Assembly (NCBI GenBank): GCA_023213395.1
Contig: CM041465.1
Location: 141,925,741 to 141,989,740 of the forward strand
DNA length: 64,000 nt
Source: Cycas panzhihuaensis
Lineage: Eukaryota; Cycadophyta
Direction of reading: 5' to 3'
How positions within the stretch are numbered: position 1 is the first letter of the stretch; each line of letters opens with the position of its first letter. The notes beneath the pieces are model-generated. The model had not been told where the DNA came from and did no database searches. It was given only the letters and a program-made list of their open reading frames with translations. The translations under genes and the position numbers were made by a program. This document shows positions 55,123 to 64,000 of this stretch, one piece after another.

Positions 55123-55678
55123 TGCTAAACCTTATGTTTACATATTAAGGTTATGTACTTTAATTTTTATGTAATATGTGTACTTTTATACTTTAGGGGT
55201 GACTTATCACTTAAGTGATAAAGTGCACACCCACATTCTTTCTAGTGACACAATGTTGTCACTAAAGGGTCAAATGGACCCTCATGCATTTTTGCTCATA
55301 TGAGAGCCCAAAAGGACACATGTCCTACATGCAAGGCATGTATCTTGGATGTTTGACACTTGTTAAACATCCAAGGCCTTAGGTCTCTCATCTCACTCTA
55401 TATAATGAGACCTCTCCTCATTGTCTCATAAGAGAGTTGGAGTTGTATTGTTATGCTGTCACTTTGCTAATCAAACTGTTTATTCTTCTGGAGGTTGGAC
55501 CAATTCCAACTCCACACATTTGGTATCATTTCTCTTGCTCCTTCATTTTATGCTTTGTCTCTTATACTTCATTTCATCTTGAAGAGTATTATGTTTATTA
55601 AATATTTATGCTTCTAGAACTAGAGTGATCCTAGCTTCTAGATCTTAGGACTGTGAGGCCATTAGGCCTCTTTTCACA
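55123..55678 (+). repeat. Copia F 5' LTR
   Basis: TGCTAAACC ... TTTTCACA, 556 bases (the 3' copy starts TGTTAAACC). It has a TATA box CTATATAATG at 55398-55407, an 18-bp palindrome TTATCACTTAAGTGATAA at 55204-55221, and a hairpin CTTGGATGTTT/AAACATCCAAG at 55344-55375. Confidence 0.95.
55398..55407 (+). promoter_or_regulatory. TATA box of the copia F 5' LTR
   Basis: CTATATAATG at 55398-55407, repeated at 62151-62160 in the 3' LTR. Confidence 0.65.
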
Positions 55679-55680
55679 TT

Positions 55681-55692
55681 TGGTATTAGAGC
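55681..55692 (+). promoter_or_regulatory. Copia F primer-binding site
   Basis: TGGTATTAGAGC, two bases after the LTR, one C-to-T change from the standard site. Confidence 0.9.
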
Positions 55693-57682
55693 TAAAGGAC
55701 ACTAGTTCCCTCTGTTCTAATTTTTTCTGCTCAAGGAGATTCAAAGAAGGGTTACAAACCCTTAGTGACGACCTTCGCCCTCCAAAGGTGATTCAAGGTT
55801 TGCTAAAACCCATTTTCTATAGATTCAAGCTTCTTGGAGTAGTGTTGAAGGCTGGAGCAAGGCTACTTTTATATCTGATTTTTTTTTTTTCAGATCACTT
55901 TCAAGGGTTTTGAGTAAGTTTACTCATATTTTTTGTAATTTTTCTACTAAAATATGCATTTTTTAGCTAATTTTTCTATCACATTTTGGTGCTGAGCTAT
56001 ACTCTAGCCAGAATTTATTTGAAGTTTGAGGACCCTTGCAGGTTGTGGATCAATTTCTGGGCATTTTCAACCTTGAAACCCCACTCAAAAAGCATAAAAA
56101 GTTAATGTTTTTAACTCTTTTTTCTTATATCAAGCTGGATGTCCATATATTAACCCTATATACAGCTGTAGTAGACTTAAGAAAAGAGTTTTAGTGATTA
56201 ATACAAGGGTTTAAAACCTCGAACAACCGTATGACTCCAGTTTTCCTTTCTCAAGGACGTGTAACTAGCCATAACTTCAATTACTTGTAGCTCTCTGCAC
56301 ACTTGACGAAAAGCCTTAATATTTTAGAGGGAGTTGGATACCACCTGGGCACCCCTCCTCCTAAAATTTCAGCACAAACAGAGGTCTTTACACACTATTT
56401 CCATCATTTGCGTGTCCATAGGAGCTACCCAAATCACGCTGCCATGAACGACCTTTTTTTTTTTATTTTGAAAAATTCAAATCAAACTTTTGATTTTTGA
56501 ACCTTATGTTATACTTTTAAGAATATTTCTTTGAATATTGTTGGTTGAATATTAAAATTTTTGGGTTTAAGTCCTCAATCAAGGCTCCCTGTGTGGTGTT
56601 CTTGCTGCTCAAATTTGCAAAAAAATGTTAAATTTCAACCTTTGTTTTCTTACTAGTTAAGTTTTTTTTAACACTTAATTAATGTTGTATAAGTGTTAAT
56701 TGGCTTAGGTGAAGTGATTTTAAGTGTTTTCACATTGTAAAAGTGATATTTATCACTATTTCAAACACTTTTTTAAGGTACCTTACATGGTGACCTATTG
56801 CCCTTAGTCACAAAAAGGGCTAAAAATATACGTTGTACTTAATAAAATCACATCTTCTTTTTTCGTTGGGACTATTTTAAAGTCCCAACACTTGGTGCTT
56901 GGTGTCCTATTTAGCAAGTGGTTATCTTACCTTCATTTTTGAGCATTAAAAGGAACTCATTTGTATCTTCATCACAAAGTTTTGCTTTGCTTCATTAAGT
57001 ACTTAAGCACATTTTCAAAGTACTTTTTTGCAAAACTCATTATAATCAAGCATCTGTTTTTTACTTGGATCTACATAAGCACTACACTTCATTAAAGTGC
57101 TCATTGTAATAACACTTCAAGTGTTCATATTGATGTACTAAAATTGTTTCTTTTTTAAGCCACTTTCATTGTAAAGCTTAAATCAAGCATTCTCATAAGT
57201 ACATCATCTAAGTAAAATAAATCTAAGTTCACTTTAAAACTTCTAAAAAGTGACTTAAAATCTTGTTGGAAAGGCCCAAAAAAGGTTCAAATCTTACCTC
57301 TGAAATAACCTTAATCTTGGTGCATTCCCTAAGGGACCAACCAATCATACGGTCAGTGCACGGCAATTAAGGTTGCTTGAGGGAAATGAAGTTCGAAAAG
57401 GGTATTATTGGGGCTATGAATCCAAGGGAAAGCATGGTACGTCCATGCAGATTAACCCTACCTGCCTTGTCCTAGATTTAACTTGGCCAACTATTAGATC
57501 CCCTCTATAAGATCAGAGTTAGACCAACTCCATAACCTAATTCTCCACCCCTCATCATTCCATTCAGTTATTGGATCTTCTAGTAAGATCAGGACTATTG
57601 GTTTCGTTAGAAGGTGGGACTTAAGCGACGAAAGCTTTGAGTTTCCAAGTTATCTGCTAGCTTCAAGCCTTATAACTGAAAC
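55693..57682 (+). other. Copia F leader
   Basis: Two-kilobase untranslated leader. Near 57300-57385 AACCTTAAT and ATTAAGGTT form the arms of a possible long hairpin just before gag, and TAAGATCAG occurs twice near 57508-57590. Short open frames (55653-55913, 56303-56500) have no domain. Confidence 0.6.
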
Positions 57683-58465
57683 ATGGATGCTATTAACATA
57701 CTAAATGCATGCACTATTCAATTAACAGGTCAAGATAACTATCAAGAATGGAAGAGACTCACTCAAAATTTACTGATCATGAATGAATTTTAGGGTTATA
57801 TTTATGGGAGACTACCTCAACCTGTACTTATTGTCAATGGCAATGTAACTATGCCATCTGATGATGCTTTAGTTACTGCTTGGGAAGCCAAAGATGAAAT
57901 CACTTTGGCATTCTTTGATATGATTGTTGATGTACATGTGGATCAAAATATTACTTATGCTAAAACTTCTAAGGAAGCTTGGGACATTTTGTCCTCATTG
58001 TATGAAAGGCGAGATGAAGCTCGCATTTTAATGGTTAAAGCTAAATTATATTCTGTAAAGTTTGTCAAGCTAATGTCGGCTTTTCTTTCCTCCATCAAGG
58101 AGGTATGTAATGAGTTGAATACACTAGGTATTCTAGCAACAAGAGATGAATTGATCACATCTATCACCAAAGCTTTGGCCAAGGACTACAATGGCTTCAT
58201 ATCATCTACTACTAGAGATGGTTCTCTCAAAAGAATGACATTCAATGAATTTGAAAGTCTACTACTTCGAGAAGAACAAATCTATACTAAAGATAATGAG
58301 GAGGAACCATCTATATTAGGTGCATTCATGACCAACTCAAAGGCCAAGCAGAACCCCAAACCTGCACTTTTAAAGTAGTTTGGGAACATGAATATTGGGT
58401 CTTCAAGGACTAATGTTGTATGTCATTATTGTGGCAAACCTGGCCACATAGCACATGATTATTAA
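57683..58465 (+). pseudogene. gag: Copia F gag
   Basis: Gag of F. The Met at 57683 (MDAINILNACTIQLTGQDNY) is chosen because the frame matches the usual N-terminal L-x-G-x-NY-x-W pattern (QEWKRLTQNLL). The UBN2-like core follows: ITLAFFDMIVDVHVDQNITY, AWDILSSLYERRDEARI, LITSITKALAKDYNGFISST and LLLREEQIY. The zinc knuckle CHYCGKPGHIAHDY is at 58421, its last Cys now Tyr. Stops at about 57791, 58376 and 58463 are point changes; the frame never shifts. Gag and pol share one frame. Confidence 0.9.
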
Positions 58466-61400
58466 AAAAAACAAGTAGATCTATGTTAATAACAGTAGCA
58501 ACCACAGCAACCAAATCAGTGACAGTAGCATCCATGTCAGCAATACCAATAAAGATTCCAACAATAGCAACAACATCAACTCTCTTGACCAAATTGAGGA
58601 GGTCAAAGAGGAAGGGGGGGTTTTAGAGATGGCAATTAATGCCACTTTAATCAGTTTACAGATGGAGACAAACTATTTTATGCATATCAAACATCCAAGG
58701 TTAATGAAACTTAGATTATTGATTCTGGAGCTTCACAACACATGACTGGAAGTGAAGAGCTCCTCACCGACATCAAGGAAGGTAAAGGTCAATTAGTGAC
58801 CTTTGGGAATAATCAATCTGTTAAGATTTCTAGAATAGGCATAATAACTTCATTTCATTCTTCATCAAATCCTTCCTCTTCATTTCCTGATTGCAATGCC
58901 TACTTCATACCTTCAATGGACAAGAACTTACTATCTGTTAGCAAGTTGGGCAAACAACAGATGAGTGTCTTGTTCAGAAATGGGAAATGTATAATCAGTG
59001 ACAAAGATGACCAAGTAGTAGCTGTTGGATATGAGGATCAAGGCCTCTACAAATTGGATGCAAATAATATAACACTTGATTCTACTTACTCTAGTTTAAT
59101 TATCACTCCATACTTATCGAAGATGTAACTTTGGCATCAATGTCTAGGCCATTTGAGCTTAGACAATTTGAGGTAGATGATCAATAAGAATATGGTACAT
59201 GGGCTTCCAAAGATCTATGGCACAAAATATCTTTGTGAAGCATGTATTATGAGGACTCAGCATCGCTTGCCTTTCCCTAAAGGCAAAGCATGGCATACAT
59301 CACATCCTTTGCAGTTGGTACACTCAGATTTATGTGGACCTATGTCCACCGCATCTTTTGGAGGAGCTTTGTATTACATCTCCTTCATTGATGACTTTTC
59401 TCATAAAGTTTGGGTCTACTTCATCAAGCACAAGTTTGAGGCTTTTTCTAAATTCAAAGAATTCAAGCTTGAAGTAGAAAACAAGCCTGGCCACTCCATC
59501 ATAACATTTAGGACAAACAATGGAGGTGAATTTACATCAAATGAATTCACCTAATACTGCAAGAATAATGGCATTCAGAGACAACTAACTATTCCTCACA
59601 ATCCTCAACAAAATGGAGTCTCCAAACGAATGAACTGAACTTTGGCTAATAAAGCCCAAGTAATGATGCATGCATAATGACTCACTCAAGCTTACTGGGC
59701 AGAAGCATTTTACACTGCTGCCTATGTGGCCAATCGCAGTCCAACTACAATAGTCACCAATATGACACATGAGGAGGTATGGTCTGGCAAAAATCCTACT
59801 GTCAGCTATTTGAGGACTTTTGGGTGCACTGCTTATATGCACATTCCCGATTAGCAAAGGAAAAAACTAGACAAGCATAGTCTTAAATACATCTTTGTAG
59901 GATATGCCATTCATAGCAAAGCTTACAAGTTGTATGATCCCATAGGGAAGAAAATGCATCTCTCAAGAGATGTCATCTTTACTGAAGAAGATCATAAGGA
60001 GTTGCAAACAACATCCATGCAACCTCCCATTGAAAAAGGTAAGAAGATTATTGAGGCCTTCCTTCCCTCTCAATCTTCTATACCATGTGCATCATCTGCA
60101 CCTGCTAGACCATCTACATCAACTGATTTTGCTCCACTTGATCTACGCACATCTTCTATTGATCAACCACTTAGACCAGAAGATCTTGAGGTTCAAGTTA
60201 CTTCAATTCAAAAGTTACCAAAATGGTACACACAAATAATACAGGACGACCACATCGTTAAACGAAAACGTCCATCAAAATATAGGCAACAGACTAATTA
60301 TGTACTTATGGATGAAGTGCTATGTGTTGATGAGTCTTCCACTTTTGAGGAGGCTTCTAAAAATAAAAATTAGAAGGCTGCTATGGATGAAGAAATCCAT
60401 TCTATTGAAAAGAATGGTACTTGGGATTTGGTTGAATTACCTAAACATAAATAGGGAATCAGTTGCAAATGGGTCTATAAGACCAAATTTCATTCTGATG
60501 GTTCACTTAAATGGCAAAAGGCCCGCCTTGTGGCAAAAGGATTCAAACAAAAAGAAGGCATAGACTATGAGGAAACTTTTGCACCAGTGGTGAATATGAA
60601 TACCATCAGACTCATCTTGGCCTTAGCTGCTCAATGAAAATGGCTAGTCTATCAAATGGAAGTGAAGAGTGCCTTTCTCAATGGCAATCTTTAGGAGGAG
60701 GTATATTTGGAGCAGCCTCCCGGTTACAAAGTACAAGGTAAGGAGCATTTTGTATATTACCTAAAAAAGGCATTATATGGCTTAAAACAAGCTCAAAGAG
60801 CATGGTACTCAAAGATCGACGATTACTTCTTAAGACATGGGTTTCATCGATCTACTTCAGATCCTAATCTGTATATAAAACACGAAAAGAACCATGTCAT
60901 TTTTGTTGCCTTATATGTAGATGACTTAGTGATCACTGGTAGTGACACTAAGATGATACACATTCTTCAAGATGACTTGAAGAGAAGTTTTGAGATGATA
61001 GATCTTAGACTTCTCCATTACTTCTTAGGCTTTGAGATATGGCAACAACCAGGTTATATCTTCATCTCCCAAGCGAAATACTCTTGGGACATTTTACAGC
61101 GGTTCAGGATGCATGACCGTAAATCAGTGCGTACACCAATGGAGAATGAATCTAAGCTTACTCTCAATGAAGAAGTTACACCTGCAGATCTCACACTTTA
61201 CCGACAATTGATTGGGAGCCTCATTTATCTCACCAACACTTGACTAGACATTTCATTTGCAGTTGGGATTTGTTCACGATACATGTCTCAACCTAATAAG
61301 ATACATTGGAATGCAGCTAAATGCATACTTAAATACATAAAAGGCACATTGCAGCATGGCCTTGAGTATGCATATAATAAGAACTTCACTCTAGAAGGGT

Positions 61401-61882
61401 TCTTAGATTCTGATTGGGCAGGTTGCCAAGATAACAGGAGATCAACCTCAGGATACTATTTTTCCCTTGGTTCAGTAGTTGTTTCATGGAGTTGCAAGAA
61501 GCAACCCAATGTTACCTTATCCTCCACCGAAGTAGAGTACAAAGCTGTAGTCAGTGCATCTTGTGAAGCTATCTAGCTATGATAGATTCTTGGGGAACTT
61601 GGACTTGAGCAAAATAACCCCACCAGTATATATTGTGACAATTAAAGTGTACTCAGGTTAGCCAAGAATCCAGTTTTTCATGCGCAGACAAAACACATCA
61701 AGGTTCATCATCACTTCATTAGAGATCATGTGCAGAATGATGAGATCAACCTCCAGTACAGACCTACAGAGGAGCAGACAATAGATATCTTTACCAAGCC
61801 TCTTGGTAGAGAAAAGTTTATAAAATTCAGAGATGGTCTTGGTGTCCAACTTAACATTGTAAACAGTAAGGGGGGGTGTTAA
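58466..61882 (+). pseudogene. pol: Copia F pol: protease, integrase, RT, RNase H
   Basis: Same frame as gag. A Gln-rich segment (58470-58610) is riddled with stops from CAG/CAA/CGA codons. Protease: IIDSGASQHMTG with intact DSG (about 58715-58745). Integrase: LWHQCLGHLSLDNLR, QLVHSDLCGPMSTASF (first Asp kept), FRTNNGGEFTS (second Asp now Asn), NPQQNGVSKRMN (Glu now Lys), [52 protein letters not shown] and the intact catalytic VALYVDDLVITGSD. RNase H: GFLDSDWAGCQDNRRSTSGY, TLSSTEVEYKAVVSASCEAI, IYCDN and TKHIKVHHHFIRD, with TKPLGREKF near the end. The final stop TAA (61880-61882) lies inside the 3' LTR. All internal stops fit C-to-T or G-to-A change. Confidence 0.92.
61866..61876 (+). promoter_or_regulatory. 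Copia F polypurine tract
   Basis: AGTAAGGGGGG directly before the 3' LTR start TGTTAAAC; it also encodes the last pol residues (S-K-G-G). Confidence 0.9.
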
Positions 61883-62431
61883 ACCTTATGTTTATATATT
61901 AAGGTTATGTACTTTAATTTTTATGTAATATGTGTACTTTTGTACTTTAGAGGTGACTTATCACTTAAGTGATAAAGTGCATACCCACATTCTTTCTAGT
62001 AACATAATGTTGTCACTAAAGGGTCAAATGGACCCTCGTGCATTTTTGCTCATATGAGAGCCAAAAGGACATATGTCCTACATGCAAGGCATGTATCTTG
62101 GATGTTTGACACTTATCAAACATCCAAGACCTTAGGTCTCTCATCTCACTCTATATAATGAGACCTCTCCTGATTGTCTCATAAGAGAGTTGGAGCTGTA
62201 TTATTATGCTGTCATTTTACTAATTAAATTGTTTATTCTTTTAGAGGTTGGACCAATTCCAACTCCACACATTTGGTATCATTTCTCTTGCTCCTTCATT
62301 TTATGCTTTGTCTCTTATGCTTTATTTCATCTTGAAGAGTATTATACTTGTTAAGTATTTGTGCTTCTAGAACTAGAGTGATCCTAGCTTCTAGATCTTG
62401 GGACTGTGAGTCCATTATGCCTCTTTTCACA
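61877..62431 (+). repeat. Copia F 3' LTR
   Basis: TGTTAAACC ... TTTTCACA, 555 bases, about 94 percent identical to the 5' copy. It keeps the palindrome, the hairpin (here 13 perfect pairs) and the TATA box at 62151-62160. Confidence 0.95.
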
Positions 62432-62436
62432 GAATA

Positions 62437-62640
62437 TTATACCCTTGCCTTTTGATTTAGGCTTCCCTATTATGAAGTACATTAAGATCTCTTCTCATTT
62501 CTATTATGATACATATAATGGTTGGAGTAATCAAGGATTCTTTACATTTTCACTTCTATTTCTTTGATAGATGCCATATTATAAAATGAACTTGTGGACA
62601 TCTTCTTTCATTCTTTTCCAAAATTTTTTTTTTTTAAATT
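62437..62640 (-). pseudogene. Gypsy H pol fragment 3 (integrase, N-terminal side)
   Basis: Minus-strand continuation of H integrase after the F insertion. It reads GKGIIF at the F edge, joining IIINYLTKYA in 54508-55122. Further upstream CTSS-like, MASIKEIEVKM and ILDYSNHYM are readable with stops. It ends at a T-run near 62625, where a new LTR starts. Confidence 0.65.
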
Positions 62641-63010
62641 TGATAGTATTATTGAGGTTAATGTCCCTTACTTAACTCCCACCTTAAGAACATATGAGTG
62701 CACACACCCTCATGGTAAGTTAAGGTGAGATTATTTTATTATACATTGTTATTATTTTAATGTTAAGTCATTACTTTATATTACTTTAAATTTGGAGGTT
62801 GAGGAGGATTCCCTCCTCCCTCCCAAGTATATATTTTATGGGGTTCAAAGCCTTGGTATTCTTCAACACCACCTTCATCAAAGGAATTTATATGTATTAT
62901 CTTTAAAGATGTTTTAATACAATGATGTTTACAATGTATACTATTAATATGGCTTGAATGTTACTTTGATTTGTATGTTCATATACTCTGCTTTATTCTC
63001 CATACTCTAA
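62641..63010 (+). repeat. LTR of an element running off the right edge
   Basis: Starts TGATAGTATTATTG right after H coding sequence, and is followed by a primer site at 63013. It contains GTATATATTTTATGGGG (TATA) and a TCTTCAACACCACCTTCATC stretch that resembles TTTTTCAATACCATCTTTGA of the solo LTR at 36167, suggesting related families. Its 3' end lacks a clear CA. Confidence 0.5.
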
Positions 63011-63012
63011 TA

Positions 63013-63024
63013 TGGTATAAGAGC
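63013..63024 (+). promoter_or_regulatory. Primer-binding site of the right-edge element
   Basis: TGGTATAAGAGC, one change from TGGTATCAGAGC. Confidence 0.65.
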
Positions 63025-64000
63025 ATATTGTTCTTGGGCCTCCAACATTATCTTGGCAACCTTTGTGTTGATCTTAGAAACATTTATGAAATAACATCAA
63101 GACCTTGGCTACATTTGGCTTCATTACTTAGCATCAAAGCAATAGATCTTGGTTACATTTTTATTTGTAGATTTTGGACTACATCTAAGGCTAGATCTTG
63201 GTTGAGTTCATGATAGGTTTATTTTAGCATTGATATTTTATTTAACTAATTATATTTTACATTAAAACATTATACTTTTGATATATTTTTATTTTGCATA
63301 ATATAACTATGCATATAGTCTTTGTGCAACCTATGTGCTCCTTTGTTTTGACTCTTTCTATAGTTTACTTACTCTTCACTAGTTATTTAATTCTCTATAA
63401 GGCCTTTGTGTAGCATCCAGTGGTCTAACATTCTCCTCAAATGATTATACTACCTTTGCATATCCTTCCATAGTGCTTCATCCTCCATGTATGACTGTGT
63501 AGCCTCCTACACCCCTATGTGGTATTCTATGGACCCTGCATCCCCCATGGAATCTTCTTTGGCCCCTGTGTGGCCTCTTATAGATCTTACATCTCATCTT
63601 GAGCCCTCTTGTCTATGTTTGACTCTCTATTAGGGCTACATCCTCTGCATGATGCCCTACATATTTGTGTCTCTCCCTCTATCTGGTCTCTCTTACCCAT
63701 TGTCATCCTGACCCTTGTGTAGTCTTTGTCATCATTCCTGATGGCTCTGTGGATCTCATCTGTAAGCATGGCATCCTCATTCCCTGAGAAAGTGTAAGCA
63801 TAAGCTATAGTAAGCATAGATCACCACCACTGTTTATATTTTTTTAATCTTTTTTTATTCATTAAAAAAAAAAAACATCCTTTTTTAAAGTTAGATCTCT
63901 ACGTCCCCCCCCCCTCCCCCCCGTGAAAATAATAAGATCTAAATATGTATACCCTAATTCAAGTATAATGAGCAAAATATTAATAAATATTCAACAAAAC
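63025..64000 (+). other. Leader-like stretch at the right edge
   Basis: No coding domain. ATCTTGGTTACATTT-like words recur at 63100-63200 and CCTGTGTGGCCTC-like words at 63410-63580. A C-run at 63905-63922 may be a minus-strand polypurine tract or simple repeat. Confidence 0.4.

Larger units (their letters stand above)
55123..62431 (+). mobile_element. Ty1/copia element F, complete
   Basis: Full-length plus-strand copia of 7.3 kb. LTRs 55123-55678 and 61877-62431, perfect 5-bp target duplication GAATA (55118-55122 and 62432-62436), primer site, polypurine tract and full gag-pol domain order. Rejoining the flanks with one GAATA restores H's integrase frame, so F is younger than H. LTRs differ at about 31 places by hand count, all but about three transitions, or roughly 94 percent identity. 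Confidence 0.95.

Noticed and set aside
63905-63922. C-homopolymer run near the right edge, considered as a sequencing artefact or vector boundary
   Set aside because: Similar runs occur at 49257-49292 and 47560-47578, where they fit decayed polypurine tracts, so no artefact needs to be invoked.
1-64000. Search for tRNA and rRNA genes
   Set aside because: Only tRNA-complementary primer sites next to LTRs were seen; no cloverleaf-type gene or rRNA-like stretch stood out by eye.

Overview
This window is plant nuclear DNA made almost entirely of decayed LTR retrotransposons. The evidence is Ty1/copia and Ty3/gypsy coding remnants on both strands, primer-binding sites of the plant initiator-tRNA type (TGGTATCAGAGC-like), Tat-type gypsy features, and in-frame stops that can nearly all be explained by C-to-T or G-to-A change, as expected of heavily methylated repeats. 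I found no convincing intact single-copy host gene, no rRNA or tRNA gene and no CRISPR. A large-genome seed plant is likely; I cannot name the species. Names T1, T2, A-J used here are mine.

Region 1-16187 (less AT-rich) is a Tat-like Ty3/gypsy array on the minus strand. T1 runs leftward from a long LTR (about 4938-7705) through a primer-binding site, gag, protease and RT/RNase H, and leaves the window on the left. T2 lies to the right: integrase, RNase H and RT, then a deletion that fuses RT directly to LTR U3 sequence. Between T2 integrase and the T1 LTR lie two extra genes: a plus-strand (antisense) two-exon gene that looks like a plant mobile domain (PMD) protein, with its own TATA box, and a minus-strand second RNase H of the archaeal-like type. 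This cargo is the most interesting part of the window.

Region 16188-40850 (AT-rich) holds one copia family in three copies. C (minus) is truncated at 16187. A (minus, 24301-39615) is complete but was split by B (plus, 27641-35046), which landed in A's integrase with a near-perfect 5-bp target duplication; an unrelated solo LTR also sits in A's gag. Older copia scraps (D, E) and a diverged LTR (J) flank them.

Region 40850-48500 is AT-rich with LTR or primer-site fragments, a GC-rich LTR-like island (43420-44180), a copia gag scrap, and an unidentified broken gene-like stretch on the minus strand.

Region 48500-64000 is a nest: an old minus-strand gypsy (H) was split by gypsy G (48912-54507) and by copia F (55123-62431). 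F is the best-preserved element: two about 555-bp LTRs, perfect 5-bp target duplication GAATA, primer site, polypurine tract and a single uninterrupted gag-pol frame broken only by point-mutation stops. Another LTR with a primer site (62641-63024) begins an element that continues past the right edge.

All coding entries are pseudogenes. Boundaries were found by eye; LTR ends given without a target duplication are approximate.
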